Assembly (NCBI RefSeq): GCF_001310225.1
Contig: NZ_CP012898.1
Location: 2,542,001 to 2,606,000, forward strand
Direction: 5' to 3'
DNA: 64,000 nucleotides
Origin: Pseudalgibacter alginicilyticus
GTDB taxonomy: Bacteria; Bacteroidota; Bacteroidia; Flavobacteriales; Flavobacteriaceae
Position numbers and translations under genes: made by a program
Part shown: piece after piece, positions 36,442 through 45,272 of the stretch
Layout of the letters: the number at the start of each line of letters is the position of its first letter
Numbering within the stretch: position 1 is the first letter of the stretch
The notes under the pieces: generated by a model
Database searches by the model: none
The model's input: the letters and a program-made list of their open reading frames with translations, nothing else
Told to the model about the DNA's origin: nothing

Positions 36442-36699
36442 TTATTTATTATCATTTTTATCATCATTACTAATTTTTAAAACCTGTTTAATTACTGCAA
36501 ACATTGCTATAAAAACCGAAAATAAAGTAACTATTTTGTAATATAACTGGTTATCACTATTAAATTTTGTATCCAACCAAGCTCCTAATAAACTACCTAA
36601 ATAAATAGTCACTCCCATTTGAATTGCAATAGAAGAAAACCTAATATATGGATTAAGCTGATTTTTCTGATCCTGCTTTTTTTGATTGTTGTCCGCCAT
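36442..36699 (-). CDS. atpZ: AtpZ/AtpI family protein
   Basis: 85 residues with two hydrophobic helices and the family pattern IAIQMGVTIYLGSLLGAWLDTKF. AtpZ/AtpI proteins help assemble the ATP synthase membrane part or act as Mg2+/Ca2+ channels. The first 47 bases overlap the end of the bactofilin gene in another frame, an unusually long overlap for a small gene. Confidence 0.85.
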   Translation of the reverse strand: MADNNQKKQDQKNQLNPYIRFSSIAIQMGVTIYLGSLLGAWLDTKFNSDNQLYYKIVTLFSVFIAMFAVIKQVLKISNDDKNDNK

Positions 36700-37072
36700 A
36701 ATTCGTGTCCTTTACTGCTCCTTTCATAACACACGTTACATTAAACGTTGCTCCAGGTTCTACTGCTAATTTCTCAGCCACTACTTCGCCTTCAATATGC
36801 GCTGATGATTTTAAAGTAAGCGTTCCAGAAAGCATTAATTTACCTGAAAATTTACCTTCAAAATGAGCATCCGCACCTTGAAGCGTTCCTTTTATAAATC
36901 CAGATTTACCAACCACCACTTTTCCTGAGGTTTTTAAATTACCTTCAATAACACCATCAATCCTTAAATCACCCTCACTATTAAAGTCTCCAATAATTTT
37001 AGTGCCTTGTGCTATAATATTTTGACTTGCTCTTTCTTCCATGTGTTTGTTTTTTTTATTATCAGAAAACAT
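36653..37072 (-). CDS. Bactofilin (polymer-forming cytoskeletal protein)
   Basis: 139 residues. The bactofilin beta-helix core (about 22-122) has the repeat pattern GDLRIDGVIEGNLKTSGKVVVGKSG. Bactofilins polymerise without nucleotide and act as scaffolds for cell shape or polar machines. Start is at MFSDNKK (37072); MEERAS ten codons later is an alternative. The gene lies 11 bases after porW and overlaps atpZ by 47 bases, so porW, bactofilin and the atp genes probably share transcription. Confidence 0.9.
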   Translation of the reverse strand: MFSDNKKNKHMEERASQNIIAQGTKIIGDFNSEGDLRIDGVIEGNLKTSGKVVVGKSGFIKGTLQGADAHFEGKFSGKLMLSGTLTLKSSAHIEGEVVAEKLAVEPGATFNVTCVMKGAVKDTNYGGQQSKKAGSEKSA

Positions 37073-37083
37073 AACTTTTATTT

Positions 37084-39654
37084 TTAGTTATTACTAATGT
37101 TTAAATATGCTTCCAAATTTTTATGTATTTGGATAATTTTATAATTATTAGAGGATATAGCAAAAAATGGTTTTTTAATTTTCTGTTTATCTTCTTTGGT
37201 TAACAGCTGATCAAATGTTTTAGCTACAGCTTCATTATGTAATCCATGAACAATTACAAAGGTAGTATTAGGATTATAAACATCAACGGAACTGCTTAAT
37301 TTGTAATATTTAATGTTTGGTAACACTTCTTCTTTCAAAGTTTTGTCAAACATATTTATATCCTCTTTGGTTGCATTATCAAATTGAAACACGACTTTGT
37401 AATGCTTTTCTAAGTCATCATTTTCCACAAATTCTGTAGCAGCAATTCTTGGCAATACTTTGGTTTCAATTTCTTGTGCTTGCTTACCTTCTTCGGTATT
37501 TGCATACGTTACAGATAAATAATTAATGGCTTTACTATACGATTCGTATCCATATAAACGTCCAGTTGCCGAAGCTTTTAAAAGTTCAAATTTTGGAACT
37601 ATTGGCTCACTATCAAATACACTTATATAATTATCGCTTTCTGAAATAACTTTTTCGTATTCTTGATTTTCATAAAGAGCATAAACCGTTTCATAAATAC
37701 TTTCGGGACTACTTTCATCTTTTTCTGACGCCAAATCAGGGTTAGTTAAAATGTTAGTATAACGCGAATCTGGGTAATTATTTATAATCTCATTTTTAGC
37801 AATTTCGGCTTCTGAATTTTCGCCTAATAATTCATAAATCTTATATAAGTTATATTTAGAAGGTAAAACTAATCGTTCTTCTGGATGGCTATTAAGCAAA
37901 TTATTGAATTTATCTTTTGCTAACTCGTATTCTTTAAATTTTTCTTTATAAATCAAACCTAGTTGATAATACGCATAATTTCGATCTTTATAGATACTAT
38001 CAATTTCTTTTTCATTTGAAGGTATTTTGGAAATGTAAAATTGTGGATTAAAACGCTCTTCTTCGGATGCTAAATCTTCAATAGTAGTATTAGAATTTCT
38101 AGAGGAACTAATCCCTGATGAACTTTTATGAGACCATCTCCAGTTATCTTCTAAAACCCTATCACCCCAAACTTTTACAAACTCATTTTTACCATAGGAT
38201 ACAGTTGTAGGGTTATAAAAATAAAATAAAGCAGCTTGACTTGGCACTCCTGTTCCTCGTGAGGGTATAACTGAATTTATATTATTATTTACAGTATTTA
38301 AACCTGTGTTTTTTCGCTCTAAAGCTTCAGCTTTTTCTTTAGCTTCCTCTGCTTGTATTTTTAATTTTTCAACATAGGATTCAAAATAAGCTAATTTCTC
38401 TGCTTCCGAAAAGTTTACCAATTTCAAAATGCTATCGTTTACTTGAGCAATGTCTTCATAATAGATAACATCATCTAAATTATCTCTTTTTCGTTTAATG
38501 GTTCGATATGGTTTGGAATTGAGTTTTAAATTAAGCATGGTGCTGTCATAATACGCACCTGCAAGCCTATATATAGAGGCATTAAAATTCATATCACCTA
38601 AAATTTGATAGTTCCTTGCTTTTAACTGTTTATCTTGTGAACGTTCTCTTAACGACTTATTATAATAGGTTACAGCCAAGGAATCTGAACCTCTTTGCTG
38701 ATGAAACTGACCTATTTGATGATAAATTTTATCTAAAAACGGACGGTTTTCTCTGTTTTCTTCAAGTTCTGTTAAAAACTCCCACAACTCCATGGTGTTT
38801 CCATTTTCGTAATCAAAATTTTTAACTTTTTCTATATGTGCACTTATCATATAAATGCGAGGTGTTTTTCTATTAAGCTCTATTACTTTATCAAAAGCAA
38901 TGTTGGCACTGTCTTTATACCCCAGTTGATTATATAATTGACCTTGAATAAAACAGTATCGACCACGTTCATCATTACTTTTGGTAGCATTGGAAGCTAT
39001 TTCTAAAAGGGTAATAGCAGTATCAACCACTTTAATATTTAAATAGGCTTGAGCTAAAATAGAGGTAGCATCTGCCAACTCTTGACCTTCTAAATTCTCT
39101 TGTTCTAATAATCTTTTTAAATTTTTAATAGCCAATTCATCATTTTCAAGTCTGATGTTCGCTTTTTCTCTCCAAACTTTTGCCTGGTTTATTTTATCAC
39201 TAGCTGGATATTTATAAAGAATGTAATTAAAAGCTTCTAAAGAAGGTATAAAACGTTGGTCAAAATAACGTGCTTTTCCTAATAATAAATAAGCTTCGTC
39301 TATTTGCGGGTTTTTTTCCTTACCATCAATATTCATACTGTGCTTCTGGATAGCTTTTACGGCTTTTTCTTCTGCACGATTAAAATCTTCATTTTTAGAT
39401 TGCCCAGGAAGAATAATTTCTTCATCAATTTGCATGCGTTCAATAGGCAAAACTTCCCAATAATTATCAATGTAACTTTTATTAAGTTCTGTGCGCCCTT
39501 GCTCCAAGGCAATACCTCCATTGTAAAGCGCATTAAATTCAGTTGTTACTGCATGGAAATTACGACTTAAAAACTTATCTTTTTTCCTAGAACAACTGGT
39601 TATAACAAATGTAAAGAATAAAAAGGCTAATATGGCGCGATAAGATGTTTTCAA
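37084..39654 (-). CDS. porW: Type IX secretion/gliding lipoprotein PorW (SprE)
   Basis: 856 residues: lipoprotein signal (lipobox ITSC, Cys21) and a long array of tetratricopeptide repeats, with an Asn/Ser-rich break near residues 445-500. Size, lipobox and repeats match SprE of Flavobacterium and PorW of Porphyromonas, essential for T9SS-mediated secretion and gliding, where they link the PorLM motor to the outer-membrane complex. It starts at TTG (39654); no ATG precedes the signal sequence. First of the porW-bactofilin-atp gene row. Confidence 0.87.
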   Translation of the reverse strand: MKTSYRAILAFLFFTFVITSCSRKKDKFLSRNFHAVTTEFNALYNGGIALEQGRTELNKSYIDNYWEVLPIERMQIDEEIILPGQSKNEDFNRAEEKAVKAIQKHSMNIDGKEKNPQIDEAYLLLGKARYFDQRFIPSLEAFNYILYKYPASDKINQAKVWREKANIRLENDELAIKNLKRLLEQENLEGQELADATSILAQAYLNIKVVDTAITLLEIASNATKSNDERGRYCFIQGQLYNQLGYKDSANIAFDKVIELNRKTPRIYMISAHIEKVKNFDYENGNTMELWEFLTELEENRENRPFLDKIYHQIGQFHQQRGSDSLAVTYYNKSLRERSQDKQLKARNYQILGDMNFNASIYRLAGAYYDSTMLNLKLNSKPYRTIKRKRDNLDDVIYYEDIAQVNDSILKLVNFSEAEKLAYFESYVEKLKIQAEEAKEKAEALERKNTGLNTVNNNINSVIPSRGTGVPSQAALFYFYNPTTVSYGKNEFVKVWGDRVLEDNWRWSHKSSSGISSSRNSNTTIEDLASEEERFNPQFYISKIPSNEKEIDSIYKDRNYAYYQLGLIYKEKFKEYELAKDKFNNLLNSHPEERLVLPSKYNLYKIYELLGENSEAEIAKNEIINNYPDSRYTNILTNPDLASEKDESSPESIYETVYALYENQEYEKVISESDNYISVFDSEPIVPKFELLKASATGRLYGYESYSKAINYLSVTYANTEEGKQAQEIETKVLPRIAATEFVENDDLEKHYKVVFQFDNATKEDINMFDKTLKEEVLPNIKYYKLSSSVDVYNPNTTFVIVHGLHNEAVAKTFDQLLTKEDKQKIKKPFFAISSNNYKIIQIHKNLEAYLNISNN

Positions 39655-39771
39655 TACCTTGGTTTTGGTGTTATAAATAACTATAAACTACTACATTTAG
39701 TATGTAAGAGGGTAAAAATAAGCATCTTTTTTGATTATGCGATAAAATGTCGTAATTTTTGGTTAAACTGT

Positions 39772-39897
39772 TTACTTTGTTGTCCTAATATATTCCAAAT
39801 ATTCATTGAAAGCTTTTTTAATTATTTTAGGACTTACTATTTTATATAGTAAACTATAGGATAAACAAACATAGAAAAAAAGAAGTTTAGAAAGCAT
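39772..39897 (-). pseudogene. Short coding-like remnant, 41 codons
   Basis: An ATG-started frame of 41 residues, hydrophobic at the start and ending AFNEYLEYIRTTK. The composition of the C-terminal half looks like a protein end rather than random AT-rich DNA. It may be the 3' remnant of a lost gene. No family recognised. Confidence 0.25.
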
Positions 39898-39958
39898 ATG
39901 AAATTAATTTTACTCTGATTTACAATACCATTTAATCAATTTTGCACATCATAGCCTT

Positions 39959-40199
39959 CTAAATTATATTTTCTTTAAGGGTGTGTAATTGTTGTGTTTG
40001 AGATTCTTTATATTTCATCAATACTGGCATGGTTTGAATATAACTTTCTAATGCACAATTTTATTCATGGTTTCTTTAGTGTCCTGGTCCTATTCTGTAA
40101 GTTTATAATATTTTTACGTATTCTATTATTTAATTTGGTAATTTCAACATCCAAAAACTCTTCGGTTTCTAATTTGTGCAATGATGAATGTAATGTCTC
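39959..40199 (-). pseudogene. Decayed gene fragments, two frames
   Basis: On the minus strand, 40065-40199 reads 44 codons (ending NRTRTLKKP), helix-like with many Glu, Lys and Leu. After a frameshift, 39959-40054 continues with 31 codons (SYIQTMPVLMKYKESQTQQL). Together they look like one small helical protein broken by stops and frameshifts. The original family could not be named. Confidence 0.35.
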
Positions 40200-40424
40200 C
40201 TAATTATATTCAGTGCTACTATACTAAACTCCTTTACTCTTTAAGTAATTTCACTAGCCATACATGTTATCATTCTCTCTTAAAAGTTTTTAATATAAAA
40301 ATTGACAAACTACCTTTGTTAAGTTTTTTGTTCACTATAACAAATCAAGTATAAAATTTTATACATAAAATTACCATGTGTAAGTTTTTTGATGAATATT
40401 CGAGCAAAAATGTTTAGGCTTTAC

Positions 40425-40432
40425 TATTTTTG
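40425..40432 (+). promoter_or_regulatory. -7 box upstream of the reductase gene
   Basis: TATTTTTG matches the Bacteroidota -7 consensus and lies 14 bases before the ATG; no good -33 element is seen. Confidence 0.35.
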
Positions 40433-40446
40433 TTAAAAATATATAC

Positions 40447-41505
40447 ATGTCCGGATTTCATAAACTTTCAATTAAAGATATATCAAGAGAAACAAGTCAA
40501 GCAATCAGCATTAGTTTTGATGTTCCTGATCATTTAAAAGATACATTTATTTTTAAAGCAGGCCAATATATTACCTTAAAAACAATTATTGATGGACATG
40601 AGATAAGGCGTGATTATTCATTATGTTCATCGCCTAAAAGTGGCGAACTTAAGGTGGCTGTAAAAGAAGTAAAAGACGGTACGTTTTCATCTTATGCTAA
40701 TAATAATTTAAAAGTTGGAACTGTTTTAGAAGTTTCAGCTCCGAAGGGGCGATTTACTTTTACCCCAAACGACTCTATTACAAAAAACATTGCAGCTTTT
40801 GCGGCTGGTAGTGGAATCACACCTATTTTAAGTATTATAAAATGTGCTTTAGAAGAAGAAGTTAACAGTAAAGTAATTTTAGTTTATGGCAATAAAACAA
40901 CTAAAGATACCATCTTTTTAAACGAACTTTTAGAACTTCAGCATAAATATAGTGAACGTTTTTCCATCCAATTTGTGTTTAGCCAAAAAGATGAAGATGA
41001 TTCTATTTTTGGTCGTATAGAGAAAAGCACAGTTAATTATGTTATGAAAAACAAGCATAAACACATTGAGGTAAATGCCTTTTATTTATGTGGACCAGAA
41101 GCTATGATTCATACGGTAAAAGATGTGTTAACAGCCAACAACATAGACAAAGACACCATTCACTTTGAACTTTTTAAAGCAGCAAAGCCTACTGAAATTG
41201 AGGATGAAGCGACATTGACAACAGGAAATACAAAAATTACGGTTATTGTTGATGATGAAACCTCAACGTTTGAAATGCCACAAAAACAAACCGTATTAGA
41301 AGCCGCTTTAGACAATGATTTAGATGCTCCCTATTCATGCCAAGGTGGCATTTGTAGCAGTTGCTTAGCCCGAGTTAAAGAAGGCAAAACAACTATGAGA
41401 CAAAATAATATTTTAACTGAAAGTGAAGTTGCTGAAGGTTTAATTCTCACCTGTCAAGCACATCCTACAACACCTACATTAACAGTAGATTATGATGATG
41501 TTTAA
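40447..41505 (+). CDS. Ferredoxin--NADP(H) reductase with 2Fe-2S domain (PaaE/Hmp-like)
   Basis: 352 residues in three domains. FAD binding (about 1-105) shows RRDYSLCSSP. NAD(P) binding (about 110-235) shows AAGSGITPILS and LCGPEAMI. The C-terminal plant-type 2Fe-2S domain has Cys298, Cys303, Cys306 and Cys336 (CQGGICSSC). It passes electrons from NAD(P)H to an oxygenase or desaturase. The layout is like PaaE of phenylacetate epoxidase, but no paa oxygenase gene is near, so the partner is unknown (possibly a fatty-acid desaturase). Confidence 0.9.
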   Translation: MSGFHKLSIKDISRETSQAISISFDVPDHLKDTFIFKAGQYITLKTIIDGHEIRRDYSLCSSPKSGELKVAVKEVKDGTFSSYANNNLKVGTVLEVSAPKGRFTFTPNDSITKNIAAFAAGSGITPILSIIKCALEEEVNSKVILVYGNKTTKDTIFLNELLELQHKYSERFSIQFVFSQKDEDDSIFGRIEKSTVNYVMKNKHKHIEVNAFYLCGPEAMIHTVKDVLTANNIDKDTIHFELFKAAKPTEIEDEATLTTGNTKITVIVDDETSTFEMPQKQTVLEAALDNDLDAPYSCQGGICSSCLARVKEGKTTMRQNNILTESEVAEGLILTCQAHPTTPTLTVDYDDV

Positions 41506-41537
41506 TCAACAAACTCTGTTAAATTATTAAAAACGCT

Positions 41538-42560
41538 CTATTTTAAAATAGATTTAATTTTATTAACTACTATTTCAGGCAAAATACTTCCTGCTACGGT
41601 TTTATACCCTTCTGGATATTTATTACCGTAAACAGACGTTGGTGTTTTTGGAAATTGATATCTATCTGGCAATAAGGTATAATCTTCTGGTTGATTAAAC
41701 GGTGCAAAACCTGCATATGGATGGGTAACTCCCCAAATAGTAATTGTTTTTATTCCTAACATAGCGGCTAAATGTGCATTGCCAGAATCCATGGAAAGCA
41801 TCACGCTTAAATTAGAAATTAAATCCAATTCTTCATCCAAAGTTATTTTTCCAGCTACGTTACAAACGTGTTCGTATTTGGCTTCAAAATCATTTAATAT
41901 TTTGACTTCTTTATCACCACCCCCAAATAGAATAATTTTATAATTTTTTGAAAGACTTTCAATAACCTGTTCCATCAGATTCAGTGGATACATTTTACTC
42001 TCATGCGCAGCAAAAGGGGCTACACCAATCCATTTTCGAAAATCTTTTTTAACAATACTTTCAATTGCATGGCTTAATTGAGATGCTTTGGGAAATTCTG
42101 GGTGCCTTAAATCTACTTTATATCCTAAAGCTTCAAAAACATCAGCATATCGTTGATGGGTTGTTTTTAATTGGTTGAAAACTTTTCCAGAAATTAAATC
42201 TCTTTTCTCTTGGCGACCTTTATTTAATTGTAAAAATGGGGTACCTAAAAAAAAATATTTTAAAATATTGCTTCGCACTACATTATGCAGGTCTGCAACA
42301 GCATCAATTTTTAGCTTTTTTAATTCCTTTGAAAGTTTATATAAACCCAAAACACCTTTATGTTTTCCTTTTACATCTGCAGCAAACACAACAACCTTTG
42401 GTAAATCTCTAAAAAAAGGTTTAAAAAAATCCCGCGTAAGCACTGTAATTTTTACTTCAGGGTTTTGTTGAATAAACGCACGTAAAACGGGAACCAACAT
42501 CGCAACATCTCCCATAGCAGATAGGCGAATAACAAGAATATGTTTCGGTGGTTTTAGCAT
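41538..42560 (-). CDS. Glycosyltransferase family 9 (heptosyltransferase-like)
   Basis: 340 residues, GT-B fold of family 9. The N-terminus ILVIRLSAMGDVAMLVPVLRAF and the C-terminal MSMDSGNAHLAAMLGIKTITIWG motif match ADP-heptose:LPS heptosyltransferases. In flavobacteria it probably builds the lipopolysaccharide core. The donor may be heptose or another sugar. It lies 69 bases upstream-in-order from a DUF4254 gene on the same strand. Confidence 0.88.
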   Translation of the reverse strand: MLKPPKHILVIRLSAMGDVAMLVPVLRAFIQQNPEVKITVLTRDFFKPFFRDLPKVVVFAADVKGKHKGVLGLYKLSKELKKLKIDAVADLHNVVRSNILKYFFLGTPFLQLNKGRQEKRDLISGKVFNQLKTTHQRYADVFEALGYKVDLRHPEFPKASQLSHAIESIVKKDFRKWIGVAPFAAHESKMYPLNLMEQVIESLSKNYKIILFGGGDKEVKILNDFEAKYEHVCNVAGKITLDEELDLISNLSVMLSMDSGNAHLAAMLGIKTITIWGVTHPYAGFAPFNQPEDYTLLPDRYQFPKTPTSVYGNKYPEGYKTVAGSILPEIVVNKIKSILK

Positions 42561-42629
42561 TAAGTTTCTGATGTAAAGCCTTTTAAAAATTCAAATAGAC
42601 TAAACCTTGTTAATAAGAATTAATCGTTT

Positions 42630-43235
42630 TTATTTCTGCCCTCTCAATACGGGATTTAACTCATCATCGTTGTACATTTTCATTTGCTTATACACTTTCA
42701 TGTATTTATCACCTTTTTGAATATCACTTAACAGAGTATCAATAGCTGTAGACAAATCTGTTCGTTGCTCTAACAAAACATCTAATTTTGATTGACAAGC
42801 TGCTTTATGGGAAGCTGAAGCATCATTTCTTGTTGCTTCTTCATTCATGTGATAAATTTTTAATGCTAAAATAGATAACCTATCTACACCCCAAGCAGGA
42901 CTTTCTGTATTGATAGTTGCATTTTGTTTTGGCTCTACTTTCTTATATTTTTCTAAAAAATAACTATCAATATACTCCACCATATCGGTTCTATCCTGGT
43001 TAGAAGCGTCAATTTTTCGTTTTAATGTTAAGGCTGCAACAGGATCAATTTGTGGGTCACGAATTATATCTTCATAATGCCATTGAACCGTATCAATCCA
43101 ACACTTTCTATATAGCAAATGCTCTAATAAATCACTTTCTGCATAAGCATTTTCAAAAGGTTGATCTACCGTATTTATAACGTGATACTTTTCAATAACT
43201 TCTTGGAATATTTTGTTAGCTTTTTCTGTAAACAT
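42630..43235 (-). CDS. DUF4254 family protein
   Basis: 201 residues, almost all alpha-helical and soluble, matching the DUF4254 family found in Bacteroidota next to family 9 glycosyltransferases. No catalytic motif is seen. Conserved-looking residues include CWIDTVQWHYED and NATINTESPAWGVDRLSILALKIYHM. It is likely the first gene of a two-gene unit with the GT9 gene, so a role in lipopolysaccharide core assembly is an inference. Confidence 0.8.
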   Translation of the reverse strand: MFTEKANKIFQEVIEKYHVINTVDQPFENAYAESDLLEHLLYRKCWIDTVQWHYEDIIRDPQIDPVAALTLKRKIDASNQDRTDMVEYIDSYFLEKYKKVEPKQNATINTESPAWGVDRLSILALKIYHMNEEATRNDASASHKAACQSKLDVLLEQRTDLSTAIDTLLSDIQKGDKYMKVYKQMKMYNDDELNPVLRGQK

Positions 43236-43306
43236 AATCTTGGTATTTTAAAAAAACAAAGCTACATAAATTATATAAGATTTTTTAGTTAAACCTTTGC
43301 AGTTGC

Positions 43307-43340
43307 TTTGTTTTAACGGATTCATTTAAAATATACTTTG
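43307..43340 (+). promoter_or_regulatory. Candidate upp promoter
   Basis: TTTG (43307-43310) is followed after 21 bases by TATACTTTG (43332-43340), close to the Bacteroidota consensus with one extra base; the ATG is 38 bases downstream. Confidence 0.4.
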
Positions 43341-43378
43341 GTTTCATTAACTTTACTTTCTAAAATAACTACCTCGCA

Positions 43379-44038
43379 ATGATTATTCATAATTTATCTC
43401 AACAAAATTCAGTACTAAATACATTTATTTCAGAAATGCGACATGTTAAAATTCAAAAAGACAGTATGCGATTTAGACGTAATATTGAACGTATTGGTGA
43501 AGTTTTAGGTTATGAAATGAGCAAAATATTAACTTATAAATCATCAAAAATTGATACACCTTTAGGGAGTTGTCAAATTAATTTAATGGAAAATGACATT
43601 GTTTTATGCTCGATTTTAAGAGCTGGAATCCCATTGCACAATGGTTTGTTAAATTATTTTGATACTGCCGAAAATGCTTTTATTTCAGCATATAGACACC
43701 ATAAACACCATATTGAAACTTTTGAAATTATTGTGGAATATTTAGCTTGCCCTAAACTCGAAAACAAAACCCTAATTTTAGCAGATCCTATGTTAGCAAC
43801 CGGACAATCTATGGTAGCCACTTTTGAGGCTTTAAAACCTTTTGGAACACCAAAAAATATTCATTTAGTAAGTGTTATTGGTGCTGAACCAGGTATTAAT
43901 TATGTAAATGAGCATTTTCCAAAAAACACACATCTGTGGATTGCTACAATTGATAAAACACTAAACAATGAGAGTTATATTATACCTGGATTAGGAGATG
44001 CAGGAGACTTAGCTTTTGGTAAAAAATTACAAAAATAA
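43379..44038 (+). CDS. upp: Uracil phosphoribosyltransferase
   Basis: 219 residues. It converts uracil and PRPP to UMP in pyrimidine salvage. The PRPP loop is ADPMLATGQSM, and the uracil-binding end is PGLGDAGDLAFGKK. The N-terminal third is more diverged than in E. coli Upp, as usual in flavobacteria. Its 3' end overlaps a convergent membrane-protein gene by 12 bases. Confidence 0.94.
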   Translation: MIIHNLSQQNSVLNTFISEMRHVKIQKDSMRFRRNIERIGEVLGYEMSKILTYKSSKIDTPLGSCQINLMENDIVLCSILRAGIPLHNGLLNYFDTAENAFISAYRHHKHHIETFEIIVEYLACPKLENKTLILADPMLATGQSMVATFEALKPFGTPKNIHLVSVIGAEPGINYVNEHFPKNTHLWIATIDKTLNNESYIIPGLGDAGDLAFGKKLQK

Positions 44039-44938
44039 AAGCAAAAATGGCACAAATGTTATTATAGCTACAAATATTTCCCTAAACCATTTTTCTTCAA
44101 TGGTTTCAACATAATTTGTAATGATAATTGCTATGGGAGCAAACAAAAACAAAAACTCGCTACCATTTTTTTCAGGAGCTATTACTACAATAACAAACGA
44201 AATAATGGCTGCAAACAAAACAATTTTAAATGATGGTCTGAATGCTTTTTTCTTCTGTTTAATACCTTTTAAATAAAATATTGACGACCATAAGCCAAAG
44301 GAAAATAACATGGTCATGGTTATTAAATATTGAAGAGAATTATATCCACTAAAGTCATAACTCACTAATAAAGTAATATTAAAAATTTCAAAAAAGGAAT
44401 CATACCATATGATAGAAACACTCATGGCTATAACAAAAACACATGCCGTTCCTATAAAAGGAATAATCCAATGTTTTATATTATTGTCTGTATAAAGCAG
44501 CAAGGTTATGATTATCAAAATAAAAAATAAACCTGACCAAAAGTAAAACAAGGTAGCTATCGCGATCCAAAAAGCCGCATCAAATAGTTTTTTTTCTACA
44601 TTAATTTGTGACCTCAAGGTTATTAATCGCCGTAAAGCAAACAGTAAAAAAATATTTGCTATTAGGATATTTCCATTTGCGGTAGTGTTGGGTAGCGCCA
44701 ACAAAAACAAGCTAAAAAATAAGATTTGATAATTATTATTTTGTGTTAAACTATTTTTTGACACAATAAAATTAAGTACCAAAACGGTTAACAAACATAT
44801 AAAAAACAAGATAACTTTACCAAATATTACTGATTCATAACCATTTTTGCTATTGCCTAAAATAAAAGCCAAAAGCATGATTAAAAAAACAATAATAAAA
44901 TTTAATAATTTAGATTTACTAAAAAGACTTGTAATCAT
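44027..44938 (-). CDS. Multi-pass membrane protein, DUF6427-like
   Basis: 303 residues with about nine hydrophobic helices and few charged loops. It resembles the flavobacterial DUF6427 family, which is usually found beside upp. No transport or enzyme motif is visible. The gene overlaps upp at the 3' ends by 12 bases and is transcribed alone on the minus strand. Confidence 0.7.
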   Translation of the reverse strand: MITSLFSKSKLLNFIIVFLIMLLAFILGNSKNGYESVIFGKVILFFICLLTVLVLNFIVSKNSLTQNNNYQILFFSLFLLALPNTTANGNILIANIFLLFALRRLITLRSQINVEKKLFDAAFWIAIATLFYFWSGLFFILIIITLLLYTDNNIKHWIIPFIGTACVFVIAMSVSIIWYDSFFEIFNITLLVSYDFSGYNSLQYLITMTMLFSFGLWSSIFYLKGIKQKKKAFRPSFKIVLFAAIISFVIVVIAPEKNGSEFLFLFAPIAIIITNYVETIEEKWFREIFVAIITFVPFLLLFL

Positions 44939-45044
44939 TAACTCTTTTTGTATTTTTGCTCTGTAAATATACTAACCTATAACCATTAAATGATTAAAAT
45001 CATTTGAAGTTATAGAAAAACAATTAACAAAACAACCTCCTACC

Positions 45045-45272
45045 ATGAAAGATTTCTTTTACGCTATACAAGATTTATTTGTAAATGTTCTTTTTGCTCC
45101 TTTGGACGCATTAAGCGAATTGGAACTTGAAAACTGGTTCGCTGCTAGTGCTATTTCTTGGATTTTCGTAATTATTTGCTCTGCAGCATTTGTTTATTGG
45201 ATGCTTCAGTTAAAGAAATTTAACGATAACGACGAAGAAAATAAAAGTATAACCGCACACGATTATTTATAA
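45045..45272 (+). CDS. Small membrane protein, DUF6341-like
   Basis: 75 residues with one clear membrane helix (about 34-53) and an N-terminal amphipathic segment (FFYAIQDLFVNVLFAPLDAL). The acidic C-terminal tail ends ITAHDYL. This small family (DUF6341) is conserved in flavobacteria between upp-region genes and purD. Function is unknown. Its stop overlaps the convergent purD stop by 6 bases. Confidence 0.75.
   Translation: MKDFFYAIQDLFVNVLFAPLDALSELELENWFAASAISWIFVIICSAAFVYWMLQLKKFNDNDEENKSITAHDYL

Larger units (their letters stand above)
39655..40446. other. 792-bp intergenic region with decayed reading frames
   Basis: Divergent gap between porW and the reductase gene. It holds a 41-codon minus frame (39772-39897), two broken minus-strand coding-like fragments (39959-40199) and the promoter at 40425. 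The remainder is AT-rich with no recognisable RNA or repeat. Confidence 0.6.

Noticed and set aside
39994-40203. Plus-strand 69-residue frame in the intergenic gap
   Set aside because: Hydrophobic translation of AT-rich DNA with no homology features; the opposite strand looks more protein-like.
41537-41552. Palindrome TCTATTTTAAAATAGA at the end of the GT9 gene
   Set aside because: Eight A/T-rich base pairs with no loop; chance in this composition and not a credible terminator.
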